Assembly (NCBI GenBank): GCA_002840125.1 | Contig: PGZF01000004.1 | Span: 124,001-188,000, forward strand | Length of the DNA stretch: 64,000 bases | Source of the DNA: Gammaproteobacteria bacterium HGW-Gammaproteobacteria-15 | GTDB lineage: Bacteria > Pseudomonadota > Gammaproteobacteria > Enterobacterales > Alteromonadaceae | Direction: 5' to 3' | Shown: piece after piece, positions 25,148 to 33,190 of the stretch | How the letters are laid out: the number at the start of each line of letters is the position of its first letter | Numbering within the stretch: position 1 is the first letter of the stretch | Notes under the pieces: generated by a model | Told to the model about the DNA's origin: nothing | Database searches by the model: none | The model's input: only the letters and a program-made list of their open reading frames with translations | Made by a program: the position numbers and the translations under genes

Positions 25148-25971
25148 GCCAAACTGCGCTTAACAGCTCACGCCGCTGGATCCGGCCGTTGTTAATCAAC
25201 CTTGGTGTGGTGTTAACGCTGTTGCTGCTAGTGGTGCCACTGGTGTTTATTTTTGTCGCGGCGTTTTCTGCCGGTGTTGGCGGCTTGTGGCAAAACCTGA
25301 CCGAGCCCGACATGCTGCATGCCATTGGTTTAACACTGCTGGTGGCGGGCTTAACGGTGCCGATCAATCTGATTTTCGGCACCCTGATCGCCTGGTGTGT
25401 TACCCGCTTTAGTTTTCCCGGCCGGCGTTTATTGCTTACGCTGATCGATATTCCGTTTGCCGTATCCCCGGTGGTGGCCGGTTTGCTGTATTTGCTGTTG
25501 TACGGCAGCAACGGGCCTTTTGCCAACATACTGGATCAGCACGATATACAGCTGATGTTTGCCTGGCCCGGCCTGGTTATGGTAACAGTATTTGTGTCTT
25601 GCCCCTTTGTGGTACGCGAACTGGTGCCGCTAATGTCGACACTGGGCACCGAGCAGGAAGAAGCCGCCGTGTTGCTGGGTGCCAGTGGCTGGCAGGTGTT
25701 CTGGCATATTACTTTGCCCAATATCCGCTGGGCGCTGTTGTACGGCGTTATTTTAACCAACGCCCGTGCGGTAGGGGAATTTGGCGCGGTGTCTGTGGTG
25801 TCGGGCACTATTCGCGGCCAAACCAATACACTGCCACTGCATATTGAACTGCTGCAGCAAGACTACAACACTGCCGGGGCCTTTATTGCCGCCGCCTTGC
25901 TAACCCTTATTGCTATTGCCACCTTAGTGGTAAAAGCGGTTTTACAGTGGAAGCTGGCCCGGCAGCACTAA
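25144..25971 (+). CDS. cysW: Sulfate ABC transporter permease CysW
   Basis: 275 residues, about six membrane segments, with an EAA loop in EEAAVLLGASGWQVFWHITLPN. It overlaps cysT by four bases and forms the second half of the membrane channel. The motif RGQTNTLPLHIELLQQDYN is typical of CysW. The operon ends here; the MetR-like regulator is convergent and its stop lies 23 bp away. Confidence 0.94.
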   Translation: MSQTALNSSRRWIRPLLINLGVVLTLLLLVVPLVFIFVAAFSAGVGGLWQNLTEPDMLHAIGLTLLVAGLTVPINLIFGTLIAWCVTRFSFPGRRLLLTLIDIPFAVSPVVAGLLYLLLYGSNGPFANILDQHDIQLMFAWPGLVMVTVFVSCPFVVRELVPLMSTLGTEQEEAAVLLGASGWQVFWHITLPNIRWALLYGVILTNARAVGEFGAVSVVSGTIRGQTNTLPLHIELLQQDYNTAGAFIAAALLTLIAIATLVVKAVLQWKLARQH

Positions 25972-25994
25972 GCTGCCATTCACCTGGGTGCTGT

Positions 25995-26900
25995 TTACAC
26001 TTCTGCCGGTAATGCTGCGCCGCTGCTTTTGGCCAGGGTAATAAAAGTCTGGATGTGTTTATTCAGTTTTTCCTGCTTACGGTAACCGACATAAATATGT
26101 TTATGAATACCGCTGTTACCTAAACGGATCAGATGAATGGGCAGGCTGTTAGCGTACTCCAGCGCCAGCCATTTTGGCATAGCGGCCACGCCGCGGTTGG
26201 CCGCCACCATTTGCAGAATAATGTCGGTGGCTTCCAGTGTTTTATGCAGTTTGGGCATACATTGCGCCGGCAGTAAAAACTGCTGAAAAATATCCAGCCG
26301 TGCCGTTTCTACCGGGTAGGTTAGCAGCACCTGGTCGCTTAGCTGTGCCGGGGTTATCTGGCTTAAGCCATTTAGTTTGCTGTGCTGGCTAACCACCAAT
26401 ACCAGTTCGTACGGAAACACCGGCTCAAACACTATGCTTTCTTTGTTGATGGGGTCGGGCGTTATCAGCAAATCTATATCGTAGTTAAACAGTGCGGCCA
26501 TGCCACCAAACTGAAAGCGCTGCTTTACGTCGATATCTACCCCCGGCGATTGCGCCAAAAACGGCTGTACTACTTTGAGCAACCACTGGTAGCAAGGGTG
26601 GCATTCCATACCCACGCCAAGGCTGCCTTTTTCGTTATCAGCAAACTGGCGCAGTGTATCGTCTATGCGTTCAAACTGCGGCAACAGCCGGTTGGCTTGT
26701 TCTAACAGGTAGCTACCGGCTTCGGTTAAACGGATATTGCGGCCATCTTTGAGCCACAAATTGATATTGCACTGGCGCTCCAGCTTTTTCATGGTATGGC
26801 TAAGGGCCGACTGCGTCAGGTTTAAGCTGCCGGCTGCCGCGGTTAATGAGCCACCACGGGCGATTTCGCGCAAAATACTCAGGTGAATTTTTTCAATCAT
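25995..26900 (-). CDS. LysR-type regulator, MetR-like
   Basis: 301 residues with an N-terminal winged helix-turn-helix (GGSLTAAAGSLNLTQSALSH). The effector domain carries ECHPCYQWL, RLDIFQQFLLPA and DIILQMVAANRGVAAMP, all of which resemble MetR, the homocysteine-responsive regulator of methionine genes, more than CysB or Cbl. A TGAN5-type site, TGAGAATTATTCA at 26923-26935, one base off the MetR consensus TGAAN5TTCA, lies just upstream of its own start. It is convergent with the sulfate transport operon. A diverged copy of its first 42 codons and control region is at 29.2-29.4 kb. Confidence 0.85.
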   Translation of the reverse strand: MIEKIHLSILREIARGGSLTAAAGSLNLTQSALSHTMKKLERQCNINLWLKDGRNIRLTEAGSYLLEQANRLLPQFERIDDTLRQFADNEKGSLGVGMECHPCYQWLLKVVQPFLAQSPGVDIDVKQRFQFGGMAALFNYDIDLLITPDPINKESIVFEPVFPYELVLVVSQHSKLNGLSQITPAQLSDQVLLTYPVETARLDIFQQFLLPAQCMPKLHKTLEATDIILQMVAANRGVAAMPKWLALEYANSLPIHLIRLGNSGIHKHIYVGYRKQEKLNKHIQTFITLAKSSGAALPAEV

Positions 26901-26922
26901 GTTGTTCCCGCGCTCTCATGTA

Positions 26923-26935
26923 TGAGAATTATTCA
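26923..26935. promoter_or_regulatory. MetR-box-like site upstream of the LysR gene
   Basis: TGAGAATTATTCA has 7 of the 8 defined positions of TGAAN5TTCA. It lies 23 bases upstream of the regulator's start codon, so autoregulation is plausible. Confidence 0.5.
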
Positions 26936-27005
26936 TTTATAAATAGAAATATACCATTTTTAATCATACGTATAACACCTCACGTTTTATCTGTTTTTAA
27001 ACTAG

Positions 27006-27037
27006 AGTTGTTTGATTAAAAAGTTGTTTGATTAAAA
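27006..27037. repeat. 16-bp tandem duplication
   Basis: AGTTGTTTGATTAAAA occurs twice in direct succession (27006-27021 and 27022-27037) in the region between the MetR-like gene and the lipase-like gene. Confidence 0.9.
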
Positions 27038-27143
27038 AATGCTGTACATCAGCGCACTTTAACAGCTCAGCAGTGTTAGCTCGGGTGTCATTGATTGTGA
27101 TTACAAACCCTGACCCAACTTAGTTCAACACGGAGCCTCTGCT

Positions 27144-28730
27144 ATGGCCACGAATTCACAACATCCTTATCATCCGATTATCTATGTCCGCGGCTTTGCA
27201 GCTACTCAGGGCGAGATTGAGGAAACCGTTGCAGACCCTTACATGGGGTTTAATGTTGGTTCAACTAAGTCGCGCGTGGCCTGGACCGGTGACGTCAAAC
27301 GCTTTTACTTCGAATCGCCACTGGTGCGTCTGATGAGTGATCACAAGTATGAAGATGTTTTTGTCGACGGGGATGATTTGATTGCGGCTGAGCGCAATAA
27401 TCACCCGGTGCCATATCGCAGTATCATTATTTACCGCTACTACGACGAAGCGTCTAAAGATTTTGGTACCGGTGAAACGCCGCCGATTGAGCACTTTGCC
27501 AAAGGGTTAGATCAACTTATCCTGCGCTTGCGCGATAAAGTGTGTGCCAATAAAGCCAATAATATGACACCAGCAGACTTTCGCGTACATCTGGTGGCGC
27601 ATTCTATGGGCGGATTGGTGTGTCGTGCTTTCCTGCAAAATACTAAGCTGGGCTCGGCAGCCGCGCGCGCGGCGGTAGATAAGGTTTTTACCTATGCCAC
27701 GCCGCATAATGGTATTGATATGCGCATTGTACGCAACATACCGGGCTGGCTTTCATTCGGTGATGTTAACAACTTCAACCGGGAGAAGATGGCGGCCTAC
27801 CTTGATGTACCCAAGGGCGATGACGTAAGCCGGGTAAAAAACTTCCCACCTGAGCGGATCTTCAACCTTGTTGGCACCAACCCGCGTGACTACAACGTAG
27901 CGGGTGGTATTTCGGCCTGGGCTGCCGGGGACGCCAGTGACGGCCTGGTGCGCATTGAAAATGCCACTACCCACGGGCCGGGCATTGATGGCAAGGATGT
28001 CACCTCACCACGCGCTTTTGTGCACCGCAGCCACTCGGGGCACTATGGTATTGTGAATTCTGAAGAGGGGTATCAGAACCTCACCCGTTTCCTGTTTGGT
28101 ACGCTGCGTGTTGATGGCATCCTGAATGTGGACGATATTACTCTGCCGGTGGAAGTGCAAAAAGCCTTCAAAGATGGCAAAAAGGTGCGGGCCTCATACC
28201 AGTTTGAAATTGCCGCCAGTGTGCGTGGTTGCCAGTGGCAGATGACCCGGCGCGAGGTGCGCGAAAATTCTGCTATCTTTCGCAGCTATGGTCAGCTTTT
28301 TCCCGGAAAGGATGGCACCGAACGTGTGCCGGACCGTGCGATGAGCCCGCACCTTTTTTCCGTATTTCTCGACCCCAGAAAGAGTGTGAAAACGTCGAAA
28401 TCTGTCAGTTTTGCCTTTGATGTAAAAGTGCTGGTTCCCGATTACGAGGTGAACGGTGTGCTGTTTATGAAACGGCATTATGAGGGCGGTTTTATCTTCC
28501 GTGAGTTAATTCTGGTGGAAGCTTTTCCTGATGAAAACGCATTGGGGGGCTGGCGTGTCAAATATGGTTATCAGGATATCAACCCCGGTAAACCCGGCGT
28601 AGATGCAGATGTGCAGTTGTTAACCACGGGCGATGCGGGCCAGGGCTTTGTGTTTAATATTCCGATTGAACAGAAAACCCGTCCTGGTCTGCGCGGCGCA
28701 TTACGTATAGAAGCCAGGCCCTGGTCCTGA
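27144..28730 (+). CDS. Alpha/beta-hydrolase, lipase-like, with C-terminal domain of unknown function
   Basis: 528 residues. The opening HPIIYVRGFA is the oxyanion-hole strand of lipase-like hydrolases, the nucleophile elbow is AHSMGGL with Ser154, and later SDGLVRIENA and HRSHSGHYGI could supply the acidic residue and His. There is no signal peptide, so the enzyme is cytoplasmic or uses a non-Sec route. The ~200 residues after the hydrolase domain are beta-rich and unfamiliar. PGAP1-like and phospholipase-effector families share this layout, so a role in type VI secretion is possible, but no VgrG, PAAR or immunity gene was recognised nearby. It is flanked by an intact and a broken copy of the same regulator. 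Confidence 0.75.
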   Translation: MATNSQHPYHPIIYVRGFAATQGEIEETVADPYMGFNVGSTKSRVAWTGDVKRFYFESPLVRLMSDHKYEDVFVDGDDLIAAERNNHPVPYRSIIIYRYYDEASKDFGTGETPPIEHFAKGLDQLILRLRDKVCANKANNMTPADFRVHLVAHSMGGLVCRAFLQNTKLGSAAARAAVDKVFTYATPHNGIDMRIVRNIPGWLSFGDVNNFNREKMAAYLDVPKGDDVSRVKNFPPERIFNLVGTNPRDYNVAGGISAWAAGDASDGLVRIENATTHGPGIDGKDVTSPRAFVHRSHSGHYGIVNSEEGYQNLTRFLFGTLRVDGILNVDDITLPVEVQKAFKDGKKVRASYQFEIAASVRGCQWQMTRREVRENSAIFRSYGQLFPGKDGTERVPDRAMSPHLFSVFLDPRKSVKTSKSVSFAFDVKVLVPDYEVNGVLFMKRHYEGGFIFRELILVEAFPDENALGGWRVKYGYQDINPGKPGVDADVQLLTTGDAGQGFVFNIPIEQKTRPGLRGALRIEARPWS

Positions 28731-28873
28731 GTAGCTTTGCTGCTAAGCATTGCCGCGAGGTGAAAAGGGGCAAAAGGGCTCATGGCAAACTACTATTGTT
28801 GATCTGCCGCTAAGAAGGCTTACTCTGTTTATCTTACTATCAAGCCCTTAACGCTAAACGGAGCCAACGGCCA

Positions 28874-29215
28874 ATGAACACTGAACTCCTGTGCGTGCTG
28901 GCTATGCTGCTGTTGTGTATTGGTTGTTTTGCAGTGAATAAACCCCGCGCCGATGTTGTAGCGCTGCTGATGCTGGTGCTATTCCCGCTAACCGGTGTGC
29001 TGGATTTACAGCAAACGCTGGCCGGGTTTAGCGATCCTGCTGTTATTCTTATTGCGGCATTGTTTGTTATCGGTAATGGCCTGATACGCACCGGTATTGT
29101 ATACCGGCTGGGCGATGCTTTGGTGCGGGTGTCGGCAAACAGTGAAACCCGGCTGCTGGTGCTGCTGGTGCTGCTGGTGCTGCTGGTGCTGCTGGTGCTG
29201 CTGATGTTAGCGGTG
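28874..29215 (+). pseudogene. N-terminal remnant of an SLC13-type permease
   Basis: From the ATG at 28874 the product starts as an SLC13/DASS permease (VNKPRADVVALLMLVLFPLT, then GFSDPAVILIAALFVIGNGL). Around residue 95 it runs into a 9-bp repeat array and then, at 29216, into the reverse strand of a LysR gene fragment, so translation ends in nonsense at 29287. Full-length relatives are about 400-600 residues. The parent family includes sulfate and dicarboxylate transporters; sulfate is attractive given the neighbours but unproved. Confidence 0.8.
29153..29206. repeat. 9-bp tandem repeat inside the permease remnant
   Basis: Five perfect CTGCTGGTG units (29153-29197) and one degenerate unit ending at 29206. 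The unit encodes Leu-Leu-Val in frame, expanding a membrane helix, and lies ten bases from the break point with the regulator fragment. Confidence 0.92.
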
Positions 29216-29341
29216 GCGCTCCAGTTTCTTTATCGTATGGCTCAGTGCCGATTGCGTCAGGTTCAGGCTGCTCGCTGCTGCCGTTAATGAACACCGGCGC
29301 TCAATTTCACGCAGAATGCTCAGATGAATTTTTTCGCTCAT
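29216..29341 (-). pseudogene. 5' fragment of a second MetR-like LysR gene
   Basis: The minus strand encodes 42 residues starting MSEKIHLSILREIERR and containing LNLTQSALSHTIKKLER, a close match to residues 1-42 of the MetR-like gene at 26900. The frame then meets the permease remnant from the opposite direction, so both genes have lost their 3' parts. Upstream sequence is also conserved, including an exact MetR box. The product cannot bind an effector and is not expected to work. Confidence 0.88.
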
Positions 29342-29572
29342 GCTGCTACCTATGCTGCCATGTATGAATAAATTTCATTTATAAGTGAAAATATACCATT
29401 TTTAGTCATGTATAGAAGCCTGCGCCGAATTGGGGGCAATTTGATAAGCCTGCTGGTAACAGAGTTAAACGCCACTGACAGGTCCCTTATGCGACAGCCT
29501 GACAAGTAGTGGCGCACTTGCCGTAATATTCTTGGGCAAAAACACTACGAGTGCGTAAACAGCATGGCAGTA
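29342..29572. other. Former control region of the broken regulator, no gene
   Basis: The first ~80 bases match the region upstream of the intact regulator (for example AATATACCATTTTTA). Beyond that I see nothing coding up to the terminator at 29573. Confidence 0.5.
29365..29377. promoter_or_regulatory. Exact MetR-box consensus
   Basis: TGAATAAATTTCA fits TGAAN5TTCA at every defined base. It lies 24 bases upstream of the start of the broken MetR-like gene, at the position equivalent to 26923-26935 near the intact gene. Confidence 0.6.
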
Positions 29573-29606
29573 AAAATAAAAAAGCCGACGAGAAATCTAT
29601 CGGCTT
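29573..29606 (-). terminator. Intrinsic terminator of the 30718-29654 gene pair
   Basis: On the minus strand AAGCCGA and TCGGCTT form a stem, followed by a run of T broken by one A. It lies 48 bases beyond the stop of the small membrane-protein gene. Confidence 0.8.
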
Positions 29607-29653
29607 ATGTTTAATATCATGCTGACGAAATTTTAAAGCGATATCGTATGGTT

Positions 29654-29866
29654 TTATACCGAGCGTTTACCCCTAAGTTTTATCAGTTTAATTACGATGT
29701 AAAAAGGTGATGCAGGGGGGAAGAATACGCATAGCAAGAAATTATTGAAAGCTAAACGGTATCTTCCATCATTATAGAATTTGCAAATTAATCCCATTGC
29801 TAAGGTGGATAACACAGTATATAACACGATAGCGTGCGCTAAATCAGTAGCATTTATATATGTCAT
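29654..29866 (-). CDS. Small membrane protein of unknown function
   Basis: 70 residues with two hydrophobic segments (AIVLYTVLSTLAMGLICKF and NFLLCVFFPPASPFYIVIKL) and a basic tail KLRGKRSV. AAGGAG precedes the ATG. It follows the secreted unknown by nine bases and ends before a good terminator, so the two form an operon. No family recognised. Confidence 0.65.
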   Translation of the reverse strand: MTYINATDLAHAIVLYTVLSTLAMGLICKFYNDGRYRLAFNNFLLCVFFPPASPFYIVIKLIKLRGKRSV

Positions 29867-29875
29867 ACAAACTCC

Positions 29876-30718
29876 TTACTTATACATAAGGCATTTTTCG
29901 GCGGCTTTGCATTCAACGTAGGATACTCTTCCACCTCCTTTATAACTATTTGTGGTAAAAACCAGCGAGGGAACATTGTATCGATCTGCTATTTCTAACA
30001 GCTGAAACATACTTTCAGCATTCGGTGCAAAAAATTGATCATTCCGTCTATAATCAAACTCACCACCAGTATGTGGTACTCTGTTGCCATTTTTATCAAA
30101 GGTTTCTACTAAGGTTAGATAGAATAATCTTGACGTTATCGGTGAATTCAGACCACTTAATCTCATTGTCGCTCTGGAACCATCACTAAAGATAACGTCC
30201 ACAGAAAAAGCAATGTTCGCTAAGCTACCGCCCAAACTACCAATGCTCGCCCAATATAAAGCCCATGTCTGACCAGAAGTAATGTTAAGATTATAGTAAT
30301 CACTTAATAACTCTTGTTTCTGAGAATTACCTATAACATCAAAAATACTGCCCGCCAATGAGGAAGGGATTTCTTTATTAGTATCAAAAAAACTCATCAA
30401 CTGGACGTAACTATCTGTTGCTTTAGCCGCAGCTTGATACTCATGAGTTGTCACATTCGCCGAGATTACGTATTTTATAACTGGGGCGCCGGGCTCAATC
30501 TCAACAACAGCATTAAAATTTAATATAGTCCCGGTTGTGGGGTTGTAAACACTTATAACTTTATTGGTTGGCTTCGTGACGCCCTGTAAAACGGCATTAC
30601 TGTAATCGTTGAATGAATTACAGGTGTAACATATCCTCAATTCATCTCCAGCATTTGAGTTAAAGGAAGTAACCCAAGTCGTGACAGAAAATAACGCAAA
30701 TAAGTAATTTTTAAACAT
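29876..30718 (-). CDS. Secreted protein of unknown function
   Basis: 280 residues from the ATG at 30718, chosen because GGAG precedes it and a signal peptide (NYLFALFSVTTWVTSFNSNA) follows directly; a longer frame begins at 30751. The mature part has cysteine pairs near both ends (ICYTC and VECKAAEKC), suggesting disulfides in the periplasm or outside the cell. No catalytic motif or known domain was recognised. The gene is distinctly AT-rich compared with the flanking sulfate and transporter genes, a sign of acquisition. It is co-transcribed with a small membrane protein. Confidence 0.65.
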   Translation of the reverse strand: MFKNYLFALFSVTTWVTSFNSNAGDELRICYTCNSFNDYSNAVLQGVTKPTNKVISVYNPTTGTILNFNAVVEIEPGAPVIKYVISANVTTHEYQAAAKATDSYVQLMSFFDTNKEIPSSLAGSIFDVIGNSQKQELLSDYYNLNITSGQTWALYWASIGSLGGSLANIAFSVDVIFSDGSRATMRLSGLNSPITSRLFYLTLVETFDKNGNRVPHTGGEFDYRRNDQFFAPNAESMFQLLEIADRYNVPSLVFTTNSYKGGGRVSYVECKAAEKCLMYK

Positions 30719-30752
30719 AAATTCACTTCTCCATGAACAATGTACATTCAAA

Positions 30753-30786
30753 AATATTCTCTGAATATTAATCCCTATTCGAGAAT
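30753..30786. promoter_or_regulatory. Two short palindromes upstream of the secreted-protein gene
   Basis: AATATTC/GAATATT (30753-30769) and ATTCGAGAAT (30777-30786) lie 35-70 bases upstream of the start. Their position suits an operator; the regulator is unknown. Confidence 0.35.
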
Positions 30787-31238
30787 GATATTTTTACCAT
30801 GAGGGTGTTTTTATTGCAATTTTTTTAAATTTAAAACATTTTTAAGTTAAATTAAAGCCTTTAGCCCTGCGCCGTGTTGATATTAGAAGCCAACTGCCTG
30901 AAAGGTAACCCATGCAGCGTATGGTCTGGTGCTGTTACTGGTAACGGGCATGGAGCAGTGCGAGCATCAGACTTGCCCGTAGAGCTAAAAATCAGGTTGT
31001 ATGGATACATTTTGGGGTGACAAATAAGAGGAAATCGGTGAGCATTGTTTTTACATTCATGGCAGCATTTATGGTTTGAAAGTTTTGACGAATAATTTGA
31101 TCGGGAACCGCCACGAATATTTCCCTCTCCTATAACTATTTGTTTTGCCTATACCATTCGTGGGGATTCGTCAGGTAGCGCACAGGCATTAACTTTCTTC
31201 TAACCGGCACCAACGCCGTTAATGTATCGGGGGGGTCC
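30787..31238. other. Intergenic region without a recognised gene
   Basis: About 450 bases. The only structure noted is an 8-bp inverted repeat, CCACGAAT (31111-31118) and ATTCGTGG (31156-31163). The GC content rises toward the right, as if an AT-rich insert ended here. Confidence 0.4.
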
Positions 31239-31628
31239 ATGATCAGCGGTAACTGCCTTTGCGGCAATGTCAGATACGAAATAACAGGAAAAATGGGCGA
31301 TATTGTACACTGCCATTGCCAAACCTGCCGTAAAGCCCATGCGGCGGCGTTTTCCAGTGTGGCTGCGGTTAACGATACTGATTTTCGGCTGTTGGGTAGT
31401 GAATGGTTAAAGTATTATCAGTCTTCGCCTGGCAAGCGGCGCTATTTCTGCACTAATTGTGGCAGCCAGATTTACGCTAAAAGAGACAATACCGCCCATA
31501 TTATTTTGCGCCTTGGCTGCTTAAATGATACTGCGGCTACGCATGAGCTAAAACATATCTGGGTGTCGCAAAAAGCCGGCTGGTATAGCATTAACAATAA
31601 TTTACCTGAGTATGCCCGGTTTGATTAA
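31239..31628 (+). CDS. GFA (CENP-V/formaldehyde-activating-like) zinc protein
   Basis: 129 residues with the zinc-binding cysteines of the GFA family: NCLCGNVRYE, HCHCQTCRK and YFCTNCGSQIY. The family is named after glutathione-dependent formaldehyde-activating enzyme, but most members, including short ones like this, have no proven activity. All expected Cys are present. It precedes the chrA-like gene by about 95 bases in the same direction; any joint function is unclear. Confidence 0.88.
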   Translation: MISGNCLCGNVRYEITGKMGDIVHCHCQTCRKAHAAAFSSVAAVNDTDFRLLGSEWLKYYQSSPGKRRYFCTNCGSQIYAKRDNTAHIILRLGCLNDTAATHELKHIWVSQKAGWYSINNNLPEYARFD

Positions 31629-31723
31629 AAGGCGTGGATAATACCGGCCTAACATTAGCGCTATGGCACTGTCATATTTTGCTGCCATACTGTGCTGCAA
31701 TTACCGCAAGGATCGTAAGCTTT

Positions 31724-33079
31724 ATGTCACAGCCTGTAGCTTCTGCCCAACCCGCACCTGCAACGGTTAGCCTGTATAGCGCCTTTTTGTACTGGCTAAA
31801 GCTGGGTTTTATCAGCTTTGGCGGCCCGGCGGGGCAACTGGGTATGATGCACCAGGAGCTGGTAGAGAAACGCCGCTGGATTTCGGAGCAACGCTTTTTA
31901 CATGCGCTGAACTACTGCATGCTGCTGCCCGGGCCGGAAGCGCAGCAGCTGGCTACCTATATTGGCTGGTTGTTGCATGGCACCAAAGGTGCGTTGATCG
32001 CCGGGTTATTATTTATTCTGCCATCGTTCTTTATGTTAAGCCTGCTGGCCTGGTTATATCTGGCGCATGGCGACGTGCCGCTGGTGCAAGGCATATTGTA
32101 TGGCGTAAAACCGGCGGTTACCGCCATAGTACTGTTTGCCGCCTGGCGTATCGGTAAAAAAACCTTACACACTACTGCGCTTAAACTGCTGGCATTAGCA
32201 GCGCTTATTGCTATTGCGGTGTTTAAGTTGCCATTTCCGTATATTGTTATTGCTGCGGCGCTTATTGGCTTAGTGCTGATGCGCTGGTGGCCGGCGCAGC
32301 TTAGAGTACCACCGGCAACGCATGGCAGCGTTAAAGCCGGTGCTGCGGCAGATGCTGCGGTAATAAACGACAACACTGTATTACCAAAGTGGCAGTTGTT
32401 TAGCTGGCGCAAGTTTATCTGTGGCCTGGCGCTGGGCCTTGCTATTTGGGCTATTTCGCTCGGTTTGCTGGTGTTGTTGTATGGCTGGCATAGCCCGCAA
32501 GTGCAGCTGGGCTGGTTTTTTACCAAGGCAGCGCTGCTAACCTTTGGCGGTGCTTATGCGGTATTGCCTTATGTGTATCAGGGCGCGGTAGAGCACTACA
32601 GCTGGCTGAGCGCACTGCAAATGATAGACGCGCTGGCGCTGGGCGAAAGTACTCCCGGCCCTTTGATTATGGTAGTGGCCTTTGTCGGCTTTATCGCTGG
32701 TTGGACAGAGCAGCTGTTCGGGCCAAACATGCTGCCACTGGCCGGTGTGCTGGCCGCGGCTATTGTCACTTTTTTTACCTTTTTGCCGTCATTCCTGTTT
32801 ATTTTAGTTGGCGCGCCGCTGGTTGAAAGCAGCCGTAAACAAGCGGCTTTTACTGCGCCACTTACTGCTATTACTGCGGCAGTGGTGGGGGTAATTGTTA
32901 ATCTGGCGCTGTTTTTTGGCTACCATGTGCTGCTGCCGCAGGGGCTGGGTGGCAGTATAGACTGGCTGGCTTTACTGCTTGGCGTGGCCGCAGGTATTGC
33001 CTTATTTGGCTATAACCAGGGCATAATGCGGGTGCTGACAGTGGCAGCGTTGTTGGGTATGGTCACAACTGCCTTTTAA
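31724..33079 (+). CDS. chrA: Chromate transporter family protein (ChrA, long two-domain form)
   Basis: 451 residues from the ATG at 31724, which has AAGGA about ten bases upstream; a frame from 31634 adds a non-conserved leader. The two homologous halves begin with LKLGFISFGGPAGQLGMMH and FFTKAALLTFGGAYAVLPYV, and the PGPEAQQLATYIGW motif in the first half is typical. ChrA exports chromate using the proton gradient; because chromate enters through sulfate permeases, its presence between two sulfate import loci is sensible. About ten membrane segments. No chrB regulator is visible. Confidence 0.9.
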   Translation: MSQPVASAQPAPATVSLYSAFLYWLKLGFISFGGPAGQLGMMHQELVEKRRWISEQRFLHALNYCMLLPGPEAQQLATYIGWLLHGTKGALIAGLLFILPSFFMLSLLAWLYLAHGDVPLVQGILYGVKPAVTAIVLFAAWRIGKKTLHTTALKLLALAALIAIAVFKLPFPYIVIAAALIGLVLMRWWPAQLRVPPATHGSVKAGAAADAAVINDNTVLPKWQLFSWRKFICGLALGLAIWAISLGLLVLLYGWHSPQVQLGWFFTKAALLTFGGAYAVLPYVYQGAVEHYSWLSALQMIDALALGESTPGPLIMVVAFVGFIAGWTEQLFGPNMLPLAGVLAAAIVTFFTFLPSFLFILVGAPLVESSRKQAAFTAPLTAITAAVVGVIVNLALFFGYHVLLPQGLGGSIDWLALLLGVAAGIALFGYNQGIMRVLTVAALLGMVTTAF

Positions 33080-33190
33080 GGTTGCTGCATATAGCGGAGG
33101 TTGTTGGCAGTTAACAGCATGGTGCTACTTTTTATTACTGCCTTCGGGTACACTTTCAGCCATTTTGCGGCTGCTGTAACGGGTTAATTT

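Noticed and set aside
25995..26900. CysB or Cbl as identity of the LysR gene
   Set aside because: The effector domain pattern (ECHPCYQWL, RLDIFQQFLLPA) fits MetR better and a MetR-type box lies upstream.
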